This document shows, in pieces, positions 1 to 7,860 of a DNA stretch of 64,000 bases; position 1 is the first letter of the stretch, and every line of letters starts with the position of its first letter. The notes under the pieces are model-generated. The model saw only the letters and a list, made by a program, of their open reading frames with translations, was not told the origin of the DNA and did no database searches. Source of the DNA: Ancylobacter radicis (GTDB lineage Bacteria > Pseudomonadota > Alphaproteobacteria > Rhizobiales > Xanthobacteraceae); contig NZ_JAHCQH010000017.1 in the NCBI RefSeq assembly GCF_018449475.1, positions 124,001-188,000 of the forward strand, in the 5' to 3' direction. The position numbers were made by a program, and so were the translations under genes.

Positions 1-57
1 AAAGCCCGGCAGGGGCGCGGGAAGTGTCACCCGCGTCGCCTCACCGGCGCGGTCCGA

Positions 58-471
58 TCACTCGGGCGTCCACGCCTTGTAGTCGCCGGTGACGGTCGGG
101 CGATGGCCGAAACCGACGGTCGAGCCGGCCGGGCGATAGGCATTGGCCGTGCCGGTCGGGTTCGGCCGGTGCGGCTTCTCCCACTCGCGGGCGACATAGG
201 TTTCCTGCGGCGGGGCCACATCGCTGCGCTGATGCATCCAGGCGTGCCAGCCCGGCGGAATGGCGGTTGCCTCGGCCAGGCCGTTATAGATCACCCAGCG
301 ACGCTCGAAGCCGAGCGCCGGGTCGATCTTGCCGCCCTTGGTCCGGTAATAGGTGTTGCCGAACTCATCCGTGCCGACCAGTTCGCCATAGCGCCAGGTG
401 TGGAAGCGCGTGCCCATGGTCTGGCCGTTCCACCAGGTGAAGGTCTCGATGAGAAAGTCGGAAAGCTTCAC
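58..471 (-). CDS. NDUFA12-family complex I accessory subunit
   Basis: A 137-residue homologue of NDUFA12 (B17.2), the accessory subunit of respiratory complex I found in alphaproteobacteria and mitochondria; it acts at the inner membrane on the matrix/cytoplasmic side. Conserved blocks are visible: TWWNGQTMGTRFHTW near residues 10-24, then GTDEFGNTYYR, RRWVIYNG and the tryptophan-rich WHAWMH. The GTG at 471 is chosen as start because AGGGA lies about 9 nt upstream and family members begin with a K-L-S-D-F-like segment. The frame stays open to an ATG at 600, but the extra 43 residues look like non-coding translation. Its downstream neighbour lies outside the window. Confidence 0.88.
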   Translation of the reverse strand: MKLSDFLIETFTWWNGQTMGTRFHTWRYGELVGTDEFGNTYYRTKGGKIDPALGFERRWVIYNGLAEATAIPPGWHAWMHQRSDVAPPQETYVAREWEKPHRPNPTGTANAYRPAGSTVGFGHRPTVTGDYKAWTPE

Positions 472-1207
472 GGAAATCGTCCCTGCGCCGGCTGCAAGAT
501 GCGCCGGAACATGCCACCCGGACCGGCCCATGTCCAGCGCGGGCGGCGCTCTGGCGGCGTTTAACCACGGGCGCAGATAGCCGTAAGTCAGCCAGAACAC
601 GGGGTGTCACACGGAAACCGGCGCCCGGCCGGGGGCGAAGGATGGCGCTGAGGCACCCTTTCGACATATCCGCTCCCGCATCGCTGCACACGCCACGCGC
701 CAGCACTGCCAAGCCCCCACTAGTAGTAGGTCAACGGCACTGCTCTACCGCATGTCGCGCGCTGAGCCGCTCAGGGTGTTGCGCATCGACACGGCCCGGT
801 TCATCCTGTTTTCAAGCTTCGATTCTGGACGTGCGTCACATAAGTCGCGTGAGCACCAGTGCGTAAAAGCGGTGATCCCCGCTTTCCAGCCAATTCAATG
901 CCGAAAGCACGAGCTGGGACGGATCGGTACACCTGAACTCGCGTTCGCGTTAATATCCTGGCAACATCTGGATGAGACACTACATCTAGACGACAGCGGG
1001 TCGCCATCCACAACAGATCGCGCCCAGGTTCAAATCGAGGTTTGCCTCCGGACCGGAATCGGGGCACGTTTATGTCACAATCACGAAACCGGTTGGGCCG
1101 GGTTTTCAAACAGTCCGCCCCATAGTTGCTGGCCCCTTGCGGTGTCCGGCACGGGCTTTTTTGACCATGGATGGGCGCCCTCAGCGGCGCTGCGAGGGAC
1201 GACGATC
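472..1207. other. Long intergenic region between NDUFA12 homologue and nrdJ
   Basis: 736 bp with no convincing gene, holding the divergent promoters. Open frames here lack ribosome sites and family resemblance. Noted inside: a palindrome GAAC-N4-GTTC at 935-946, a partial NrdR-box-like stretch at 977-992, and a tRNA-like fragment on the minus strand around 720-770. I looked for the conserved cobalamin-riboswitch B12 box, expected because nrdJ needs B12, and did not see it. Confidence 0.5.
977..992. promoter_or_regulatory. Possible degenerate NrdR box upstream of nrdJ
   Basis: The 16-mer starting ACACTACATCTAG matches about 11 of 16 positions of the NrdR consensus (ACACTATATATAGTGT type). NrdR represses ribonucleotide reductase genes and usually binds two boxes about three helical turns apart. 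I could not find a convincing partner box, so this is a weak candidate only. It lies about 215 bp before the nrdJ start. Confidence 0.2.
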
Positions 1208-4200
1208 ATGCGCATCGAGCGCCGCTATACCAAAGCCGGCCAGTCACCTTACGCCGCGATGGCGTTCCGCAAGGCGACGAGCGAAATTCGCAATCCCGAC
1301 GGGTCGGTGGTGTTCCGCCTCGAAGGCATCGACGTGCCCGAGCACTTCTCGCAGGTCGCGACCGACATTCTCGCGCAGAAGTATTTCCGCAAGGCCGGCG
1401 TTCCCGCCCGCCTGAAGAAGGTCGAGGAAGAGACCGTCCCCTCCTTCCTGTGGCGCGGCACGCCGGACGACAAGGCGCTCGGCGCCCTGCCGGAGAAGGA
1501 GCGTTTCATCGGCGAGCACGATGCGCGCCAGGTGTTCGATCGTCTGGCCGGCACCTGGACCTATTGGGGCTGGAAGGGCGGCTATTTCGACACCGACGAG
1601 GACGCGCAGGCCTTCTTCGACGAGCACCGCTACATGCTGGCCATGCAGATGGCCGCGCCGAACTCGCCGCAATGGTTCAACACCGGCCTGCACTGGGCCT
1701 ATGGCATCGACGGCCCGAGCCAGGGTCATTTCTATGTCGATTACGTCACCGGCAAGCTGACCCGCTCGAAGTCCTCCTACGAGCATCCCCAGCCGCATGC
1801 CTGCTTCATCCAGTCCGTGGGCGACGACCTCGTCAATGAGGGCGGCATCATGGACCTGTGGGTGCGCGAGGCGCGCCTGTTCAAATATGGTTCGGGCACG
1901 GGCTCCAATTTCTCGGCGCTGCGCGGCGAGGGCGAGAAGCTCTCCGGCGGCGGCCGCTCCTCCGGCCTGATGAGCTTCCTGAAGATCGGCGACCGCGCCG
2001 CCGGCGCCATCAAGTCGGGCGGCACCACCCGCCGCGCCGCCAAGATGGTGGTGGTCGATGTCGATCACCCGGATATCGAGACCTATGTCGACTGGAAGGT
2101 GAAGGAGGAGCAGAAGGTCGCCGCTCTCGTCACCGGCTCCAAGATCGTCGCCAAGCACATGAAGGCCGTGATGAAGGCCTGCGTGAATTGCGAGGGCGAG
2201 GGTGACGACTGCTACGACCCAGAAAAGAACACCGCGCTGAAGCGCGAGATCCGCGCCGCCAAGAAGTCGCTGGTGCCGGAGAACTACATCCTGCGCGTGA
2301 TCCAGTTCGCCAAGCAGGGCTACACCGACATCGACTTCCCGATCTACGACACGGATTGGGATTCCGAGGCGTATCTCACCGTCTCCGGCCAGAACTCGAA
2401 CAATTCGGTGCGCGTCGACGACGCCTTCCTCACCGCGGTCGAGGCCGATGGCGAGTGGAACCTCACCTCGCGCATCACCGGCAAGGTGACGAAGACGCTG
2501 AAGGCGGCGGAGCTGTGGGAGAAGATCGGTCACGCCGCCTGGGCCTGCGCCGATCCGGGCATCCAGTTCCACACCACGGTCAATGACTGGCACACCTGCC
2601 CGGCCGCCGGCCCGATCCGCGCGTCCAACCCGTGCTCGGAATACATGTTCCTCGACGACACGGCGTGCAACCTCGCCTCGCTGAACCTGCTGCAGTTCCG
2701 CCAGGCCGATGGCACGTTCGATGTGGCGAGCTATGAGCATGCCTGCCGGCTGTGGACGGTCGTGCTGGAAATCTCGATCCTGATGGCGCAGTTCCCCTCG
2801 AAGGAGATCGCCAAGCTCTCCTACGAGTACCGCACCCTCGGCCTCGGCTACGCCAATATCGGCGGCCTGCTGATGACCTCCGGCATTCCCTATGATTCCG
2901 ACGAGGCCCGCGCCTATTGCGGCGCCCTCACCGCGATCATGACCGGCGTCGCCTATGCGACCTCGGCCGAGATGGCCAAAGAGCTCGGCCCGTTCGCCGG
3001 TTACAAGCCGAACGCGACCGAGATGCTGCGCGTCATGCGCAACCATCGCCGCGCCGCCTATGGCGAGAAGGGCGGCTATGAGGGGCTGAACACCAACCCC
3101 GTGCCGCTCGACCATGCCAAGGTGAAGCAGCCTCAGCTGGTGGAACGCGCCAAGGCGACCTGGGATCTGGCGCTGGCGCTGGGCGAGGAGCATGGCTACC
3201 GCAACGCCCAGACCACGCTGCTCGCGCCCACCGGCACGATCGGCCTCGTCATGGATTGCGACACCACCGGCATCGAGCCCGACTTCGCGCTGGTGAAGTT
3301 CAAGAAGCTGGCCGGCGGCGGCTATTTCAAGATCATCAACCGCGCCGTGCCGGAGGCGCTGCGCACGCTCGGCTATTCCGAGAGCCAGCTCGCCGAGATC
3401 GAGGCCTATGCGGTCGGTCACGGCTCGATCACCCAGGCGCCGGCCGTCAATCATGGCTCGCTGCGCGCCAAGGGCTTTGACGACGCGATGCTCGCCAAGG
3501 TCGATGGCAGCGTGAAAAGCGCCTTCGACATCAAGTTCGTGTTCAACCGCTGGACGCTCGGCGACGAGGCGCTCGCCAAGCTCGGCGTGCCCGCCGACAA
3601 GATGGTCGATCCCACCTTCGACCTGCTCACCTTCCTCGGTTTCTCGAAGAAGGACATCGAGGCCGCGAACATCCATGTCTGCGGCGCCATGACCCTTGAA
3701 GGCGCGCCCTTCCTCAAGGTCGAGCACTACCCGGTGTTCGACTGCGCCAATGCGTGCGGGCGCATCGGCAAGCGTTACCTCTCGGTCGAGAGCCACATCC
3801 TGATGATGGCGGCGGCGCAGCCCTTCCTGTCGGGCGCCATCTCCAAGACCATCAACATGCCGAACAACGCCACGGTGGAGGACTGCAAGCAGGCCTACAT
3901 GCTGTCCTGGCGTCTGGCGCTGAAGGCGAACGCCCTCTACCGCGACGGCTCCAAGCTCTCCCAGCCGCTCAACTCGCAGCTCATCGCCGACGAGGACGAG
4001 GAGGAGGATGCGGTCGAGACGCTGCTGGAGAAGCCCGCCGCCGCCCGCGCCACCCAGATCACCGAGAAGATCGTCGAGAAGATCATCGAGCGCGTGGTCG
4101 CCATCCGCGACCGCGAGAAGATGCCGGATCGCCGCAAGGGCTATACCCAGAAGGCCGTGGTCGGCGGCCACAAAGTGTATCTGCGCACCGGCGAATATGA

Positions 4201-4915
4201 TGACGGCCGCCTCGGCGAGATCTTCATCGACATGCACAAGGAAGGCGCGGCGCTGCGCTCCTTCATCAACAACTTCGCCATCTCGGTGTCGCTGGGTCTC
4301 CAGTACGGCGTGCCGCTGGAGGAGTATGTCGACGCCTTCACCTTCACCCGCTTCGAGCCCGCCGGCCCGGTGCAGGGCAACGACACGATCAAATATGCGA
4401 CCTCGATCCTCGACTACATCTTCCGCGAGCTGGCCGTGTCCTATCTCGCCCGCAACGACCTCGGCCATGTCGACCACAGCGAGTCGAATTTCGACGCGCT
4501 CGGCAAGGGCGTGGACGAAGGCAAGGCGGCGCCCGGCGTCACGTCCGCCTCGCGCATGGTGTCGAAGGGCCTGACGCGCGGCCGCTCGGTCGGGCTGATG
4601 GTGGTGCCGGCCGGCTCCACTGTGACACCGACCACGGCGCAGGCGGCCACCAACGTCACCGCGCTGCGCGGCGCCGTGCAGGGCGCGACCGCCCTCAAGG
4701 CGGAGCCGGAGGAAGAGACCGTCGGCGCGACCGACGCCCTGCCCTGGGCTGCCCCGGCACCCGCCGCCGGCCCGAGCAAGTCGGAAGCCCGCGCCATCGC
4801 CCGCGCCAAGGGCTATGAGGGCGAATCCTGCCCCGAGTGCCAGAACTTCACCATGGTGAGGAACGGCACCTGCCTGAAGTGCGAGACCTGCGGCTCTACG
4901 ACGGGCTGCAGCTGA
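1208..4915 (+). CDS. nrdJ: Adenosylcobalamin-dependent (class II) ribonucleotide reductase
   Basis: 1235 residues, the usual length of the alphaproteobacterial B12-dependent reductase that makes deoxyribonucleotides with or without oxygen. Seen: the N-terminal block with NSPQWFNTG, the loop [18 protein letters not shown], the NPCSEY motif with Cys about 476, the LLAPTGTIG segment, and a TSCPD domain (about residues 980-1110). The C-terminus is a zinc-ribbon-like tail with CPEC, CLKCETC and a last Cys-Ser, as expected for redox regeneration. The ATG at 1208 has GAGGGA 8-13 nt upstream. The frame is open 152 codons further up, but that part has no family resemblance. The HNH gene begins 10 bp after the stop. 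Confidence 0.96.
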   Translation: MRIERRYTKAGQSPYAAMAFRKATSEIRNPDGSVVFRLEGIDVPEHFSQVATDILAQKYFRKAGVPARLKKVEEETVPSFLWRGTPDDKALGALPEKERFIGEHDARQVFDRLAGTWTYWGWKGGYFDTDEDAQAFFDEHRYMLAMQMAAPNSPQWFNTGLHWAYGIDGPSQGHFYVDYVTGKLTRSKSSYEHPQPHACFIQSVGDDLVNEGGIMDLWVREARLFKYGSGTGSNFSALRGEGEKLSGGGRSSGLMSFLKIGDRAAGAIKSGGTTRRAAKMVVVDVDHPDIETYVDWKVKEEQKVAALVTGSKIVAKHMKAVMKACVNCEGEGDDCYDPEKNTALKREIRAAKKSLVPENYILRVIQFAKQGYTDIDFPIYDTDWDSEAYLTVSGQNSNNSVRVDDAFLTAVEADGEWNLTSRITGKVTKTLKAAELWEKIGHAAWACADPGIQFHTTVNDWHTCPAAGPIRASNPCSEYMFLDDTACNLASLNLLQFRQADGTFDVASYEHACRLWTVVLEISILMAQFPSKEIAKLSYEYRTLGLGYANIGGLLMTSGIPYDSDEARAYCGALTAIMTGVAYATSAEMAKELGPFAGYKPNATEMLRVMRNHRRAAYGEKGGYEGLNTNPVPLDHAKVKQPQLVERAKATWDLALALGEEHGYRNAQTTLLAPTGTIGLVMDCDTTGIEPDFALVKFKKLAGGGYFKIINRAVPEALRTLGYSESQLAEIEAYAVGHGSITQAPAVNHGSLRAKGFDDAMLAKVDGSVKSAFDIKFVFNRWTLGDEALAKLGVPADKMVDPTFDLLTFLGFSKKDIEAANIHVCGAMTLEGAPFLKVEHYPVFDCANACGRIGKRYLSVESHILMMAAAQPFLSGAISKTINMPNNATVEDCKQAYMLSWRLALKANALYRDGSKLSQPLNSQLIADEDEEEDAVETLLEKPAAARATQITEKIVEKIIERVVAIRDREKMPDRRKGYTQKAVVGGHKVYLRTGEYDDGRLGEIFIDMHKEGAALRSFINNFAISVSLGLQYGVPLEEYVDAFTFTRFEPAGPVQGNDTIKYATSILDYIFRELAVSYLARNDLGHVDHSESNFDALGKGVDEGKAAPGVTSASRMVSKGLTRGRSVGLMVVPAGSTVTPTTAQAATNVTALRGAVQGATALKAEPEEETVGATDALPWAAPAPAAGPSKSEARAIARAKGYEGESCPECQNFTMVRNGTCLKCETCGSTTGCS

Positions 4916-4925
4916 GGCTGGGAAG

Positions 4926-5747
4926 ATGGGCGAAGCCGCAGCTAGAAAGAGCGCGACGGCGCAACTAATTGCAAAGTTCCCAACATGCGCGTTCTGCTGC
5001 GGACTTCGCCCATCCTCAACCCGCGAACATATTCCTCCAACTGCGCTATTTGATAACGGCCAAAGACCTCGCGATATCGTTATTCCCGCGTGTGATGACT
5101 GCAATCGCGGGTCAAGCACAGCTGATTTGGTCATCGCATTAATGTCCCGCTGGAGTATAAATCCAACAGGACATGAAGATTTGGATCACACACACCTTAG
5201 CAGGCGGCTATCGAAGCAAGCACCGGAAATCATAACAGAGCTAACTCGGTTTGACGGCGGTGTTCAACAGAAGAAAGCACGGAGGCACCTCGAAAGCCAA
5301 GGAGTAACGGTTCCTCCAGGCTTTAAAGCCGTCTCCATAGGACCAAAGACAATACCTTACATAAATCAGTTCTGCTATAAACTTTCTGCCGGACTATACT
5401 TTCACCACATCAATGAAATTCTAAAAACACCCGGACAGATATGGATACGTTGGCAAACAAAGGAAGATTTGAGCGCCTCGGGCCCAATGCATGAATTCAT
5501 ATCAATATTACCAGAATACAATTCTTTATCTCAAGGCAAATGGAAAACAAATGAAATATTTGAATACAAACTTTATGCCGAAAAAGAAAAATTAATAGTT
5601 GCGTTTGCCGCGCGCTTGCGTAGCGCCTTGTACATATATGGGATTGCTACTGGCTTGCCATTAAGCAGAGACACTTCCAAAAGATGGGTTGACGCGATTG
5701 ATCTAAATTCAATTCCGACAACCGAGCGTTTTTCTAGACGATTCTAG
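4926..5747 (+). CDS. HNH endonuclease-like protein, low-GC insertion
   Basis: 273 residues. The first 60 carry an HNH/zinc-finger nuclease pattern: C21-x2-C24, E34-H35, then C56-x2-C59-N60. The remaining ~200 residues are not recognised; they are rich in Lys, Ile and aromatic residues. Base composition is clearly unlike the neighbours: hand counts give about 28% GC at 5521-5580 and 37% at 5341-5400, against roughly 65% around it, with AT-ending codons. It starts 10 bp after nrdJ and ends 10 bp before the acetyltransferase gene, so it looks like recently acquired DNA placed into an existing gene pair. GGGAAG just before the ATG may serve as ribosome site. A role in defence or as a selfish nuclease is speculation; no partner gene is present. 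Confidence 0.7.
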   Translation: MGEAAARKSATAQLIAKFPTCAFCCGLRPSSTREHIPPTALFDNGQRPRDIVIPACDDCNRGSSTADLVIALMSRWSINPTGHEDLDHTHLSRRLSKQAPEIITELTRFDGGVQQKKARRHLESQGVTVPPGFKAVSIGPKTIPYINQFCYKLSAGLYFHHINEILKTPGQIWIRWQTKEDLSASGPMHEFISILPEYNSLSQGKWKTNEIFEYKLYAEKEKLIVAFAARLRSALYIYGIATGLPLSRDTSKRWVDAIDLNSIPTTERFSRRF

Positions 5748-5757
5748 TGACCCAAAA

Positions 5758-6288
5758 ATGCCCCCCACCCTCACCACGCCCCGCCTGATCCTGCGCACGC
5801 ACCGGCGGGAGGATTTCGAGGCTTATGCCGCCATGTGGGCGGAGCCCGCGGTGATCAGGTTCATCGGCGGGCAGCCCTTCGCGCGCGAGGCGGCGTGGAG
5901 TCGGTTCCTGCGCCATCCCGGCCTCTGGCAGTTCCTCGGCTTCGGCTCCTTCGCGGTGGAAGAGCGCGCCAGCGGCGCCTTTATCGGCGAGGTCGGGTTT
6001 CATGATTTCAAGCGCGCCCTTACCCCCTCGATCGAGGGGACGATGGAAGCGGGCTGGGTGTTTGCCGGCGCGGCGCAGGGCAAGGGCTATGCGCGCGAGG
6101 CGATGATTGCGGCGCTCGGCTGGGCGGATGCGCATGGCAGGGGGGACCGCCTCACCTGCATGATCCAGGAAGGCCACGACGCCTCGCTGCACATCGCCGG
6201 CAGGCTTGGCTTCACGCGCGCCGGGCTTGGCCTTTATGGCGGGCGCGAGATGGTGCTGCTGGAGCGGCCACGCGGCACACTTCCCTAG
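5758..6288 (+). CDS. GNAT-family N-acetyltransferase (RimJ/RimL type)
   Basis: 176 residues with the order of elements seen in RimJ/RimL-like acetyltransferases: the N-terminal TTPRLILRTHRREDFEAY, the strand IGEVGFHDF, an acetyl-CoA pyrophosphate loop (A-A-Q-G-K-G-Y-A, about residues 102-109), and the closing SLHIAGRLGFTRAG. Substrate unknown. The GC-rich composition returns to that of the chromosome immediately at this gene. No strong ribosome site precedes the ATG, which fits the idea that the HNH gene interrupted its original upstream region. Possibly cotranscribed with nrdJ before the insertion. Confidence 0.85.
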   Translation: MPPTLTTPRLILRTHRREDFEAYAAMWAEPAVIRFIGGQPFAREAAWSRFLRHPGLWQFLGFGSFAVEERASGAFIGEVGFHDFKRALTPSIEGTMEAGWVFAGAAQGKGYAREAMIAALGWADAHGRGDRLTCMIQEGHDASLHIAGRLGFTRAGLGLYGGREMVLLERPRGTLP

Positions 6289-6316
6289 AGGAATATTCCT
6301 CCACCGACAGTCACCC

Positions 6317-6351
6317 AAAGAAAAAGCCGCCACCCGGCGAGGAGTGGCGGC
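6317..6351 (-). terminator. Terminator of the first cold-shock gene
   Basis: Stem GCCGCCAC (6326-6333) pairs with GTGGCGGC (6344-6351). On the minus strand the stem is followed by TTTTTCTTT, as expected for Rho-independent termination downstream of the gene at 6388-6603. Confidence 0.8.
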
Positions 6352-6387
6352 TTCATTCCGGGACGCGCACGGCGACCCGCAGCGGCA

Positions 6388-6603
6388 TCAGCCGACGCGC
6401 AGGTTGACCGCCGAGGTCTTGCCCGAACGCTGGTCGGTCTGCAGCTCGAAGGAAACCTTCTCGCCATCGCGCAGGCCCTGCAGGCCCGAGCGCTGAACCG
6501 CGCTGATATGCACGAACACGTCCTTGCCCGAGCCGTCGGGCTGGATGAAGCCGTAGCCCTTCTGGTCGTTGAACCACTTCACGGTGCCGGTCTCAGTAGA
6601 CAT
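6388..6603 (-). CDS. Cold-shock domain protein (copy 1)
   Basis: 71 residues, a single cold-shock domain of the CspA family: an RNA chaperone binding single-stranded nucleic acid in the cytoplasm. RNP-1 (KGYGFIQ) and RNP-2 (VFVHIS) are both intact. The start at 6603 is chosen because the protein then begins M-S-T-E-T-G-T-V-K-W-F, matching the second copy; a further in-frame ATG lies at 6633. The ribosome site is weak, which is common in genes with long regulated cold-shock leaders. It differs from the copy at 6907-7119 at only a few positions, so the two arose by tandem duplication. Confidence 0.93.
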   Translation of the reverse strand: MSTETGTVKWFNDQKGYGFIQPDGSGKDVFVHISAVQRSGLQGLRDGEKVSFELQTDQRSGKTSAVNLRVG

Positions 6604-6906
6604 CAGGGTAGTCTCACGTACGAGGTTGCACATTCAGCGGGAGCCTTGCCACGCGAGCCCAGCCCCTGCCGCAGGGTCGAATTTGGAAGAAAAGCTGAAC
6701 CTGCACCCGGCAATGCCAAGGTGAGACGGCCCAGAGTCCAGCCAAAATCTGGCATGAAGACTAGCGCGAATACGCGCCAATGCAAGGGCCGGTGCCGCTG
6801 CGGAAAACCACTGAGCCGGCAAATGTCGCCATCCCCACCAAGAAACGGCGACATTTATATTGAATCTAAACGGACCATCCGGTCCGCTAACCTACCGCAT
6901 CACCGC
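6604..6906. other. Spacer between the two cold-shock genes, likely leader of copy 1
   Basis: 303 bp with no gene. It should contain the promoter and 5' leader of the copy at 6388-6603 and the end of the copy at 6907-7119. Two inverted repeats are visible: 6821-6856 and 6871-6886 (CGGACC/GGTCCG, followed on the minus strand by TTTAG, a weak terminator candidate for copy 2). Confidence 0.6.
6821..6856. repeat. 10-bp inverted repeat in the cold-shock leader
   Basis: AAATGTCGCC (6821-6830) pairs perfectly with GGCGACATTT (6847-6856) around a 16-nt loop. It is not followed by a T-run in the minus orientation, so it is more likely a leader RNA hairpin or protein-binding palindrome for the gene at 6388-6603 than a terminator. 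Confidence 0.55.
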
Positions 6907-7119
6907 TCAGAGCGGGCGCAGGTTCACGGCCGAGGTCTTGCCCGAACGCTGGTCGGTCTGCAGCTCGAAGGAAACCTTCTCGCCTTCACGCAGGCCCTGA
7001 AGGCCCGAGCGCTGCACGGCGCTGATGTGGACGAACACGTCCTTGCCCGAGCCGTCCGGCTGGATGAAGCCGTAGCCCTTCTGCTCGTTGAACCACTTAA
7101 CGGTGCCGGTATCAGCCAT
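6907..7119 (-). CDS. Cold-shock domain protein (copy 2)
   Basis: 70 residues, one cold-shock domain with intact RNP-1 (KGYGFIQ) and RNP-2 (VFVHIS). Start at 7119 because AAGG lies about 12 nt upstream and the protein then begins M-A-D-T-G-T-V-K-W-F. The frame extends to 7218, but that extension has no family match. It is nearly identical to copy 1; visible differences include the first residues, Q versus D near residue 14, E versus D near residue 50 and the last two residues. The two genes have separate upstream regions, so they may respond to different signals. Confidence 0.93.
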   Translation of the reverse strand: MADTGTVKWFNEQKGYGFIQPDGSGKDVFVHISAVQRSGLQGLREGEKVSFELQTDQRSGKTSAVNLRPL

Positions 7120-7371
7120 AGAAAGAAACCTTAGGAGACCAGGATTTAGCAACGAACGCCGAATGACGCCCGCGGGTTGCAGACGGCTTGCGAAAACCTG
7201 TGCGCCCAAGGGCAGCACAGTCCTTCGATCAAATCCGTGCCTGCCCAGATTGGCGAGGAATGTGGCTTTTAGACGGCAGAAATCGCCACGATCTCGCCAT
7301 GTCTATGGCGAAATTGCGGAAACTTTCTTCATGGGAAGATGCCGGTCGCGGCCACGGCTGGCCGGACCGGT

Positions 7372-7680
7372 TCAGTAGCAATAATCGTAGCTGACGCGCA
7401 CCACCCGGCCGTTCGGGTAGCGGTAATGGCAGGTGCCGCGCTTGATGTAATAGCGCCCCTCGGGACCCCGGCTCCGGCCCAGCGCCGCCCCGCCCGCCGC
7501 GCCGAGCGCGCCGCCCAGCAGCACGCCGGTGCCGGTGCCGATCAGCGCGCCGCCAATAATGGCCCCGGTCACCCCGCCGAACACCGCGCCCTGCATCGCC
7601 CCGCCATTGCCGCCGGCCTTGGCGGGCGCGGCAGCAAGGCACAGGCCCATGGCGAGGATGGCAGCACAGCGGCGAAGCAT
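7372..7680 (-). CDS. Small exported glycine-zipper protein
   Basis: 102 residues. Residues 1-23 form a signal peptide (M-L-R-R, hydrophobic core, cut near A-K-A). Then comes a glycine-rich stretch with repeated G-x3-G spacing (about 26-66), the glycine-zipper pattern seen in outer-membrane-associated proteins such as SlyB/YMGG-like families. The tail is basic and tyrosine-rich, ending Y-D-Y-C-Y with two cysteines. The start at 7680 is preceded by GGGGGA. There is no lipobox Cys at the cleavage site. Function is unknown; it probably sits in the periplasm or outer membrane. Confidence 0.8.
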   Translation of the reverse strand: MLRRCAAILAMGLCLAAAPAKAGGNGGAMQGAVFGGVTGAIIGGALIGTGTGVLLGGALGAAGGAALGRSRGPEGRYYIKRGTCHYRYPNGRVVRVSYDYCY

Positions 7681-7807
7681 CAGGTTCCCCCCGGAACGCG
7701 GCGCGGGGCGACCCGGCGGCATGGTGGCGAACGTTACCCACCGGCAGGTTACGGCGCGATTAAGGTCGCCCGTCGCGCCGTCGATCCGCCGCCAACCCGC
7801 CCGCATG

Positions 7808-7840
7808 AAAAAGGGCGCGCCCGGAAACCCGCGCGCGCCC
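7808..7840 (-). terminator. Terminator of maeB
   Basis: GGGCGCGC (7813-7820) pairs with GCGCGCCC (7833-7840); on the minus strand the stem runs into TTTTT (7812-7808). It sits about 20 bp after the maeB stop. Confidence 0.85.
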
Positions 7841-7860
7841 TATATCAAAAGCCGCAAGGC

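Noticed and set aside
1-57. Start of the gene after the NDUFA12 homologue
   Set aside because: A GTG at 30 on the minus strand begins a short hydrophobic-looking frame, but only ten codons are visible, too few to support a call.
752-1207. In-frame extension of nrdJ by 152 codons
   Set aside because: The translated extension has no family resemblance, and a good ribosome site directly precedes the ATG at 1208, which gives the standard NrdJ length.
472-1207. Cobalamin riboswitch upstream of nrdJ
   Set aside because: No B12-box-like core or flanking conserved elements were seen on either strand.
1244-5134. A 1296-codon open frame on the minus strand opposite nrdJ
   Set aside because: Very long antisense frames are expected in GC-rich genes because of third-position bias; the product is low-complexity and unlike any protein. 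The same reasoning removes the long antisense frames at 7339-10110, 16593-17981, 17932-20325, 20277-22349 and 42096-44336.
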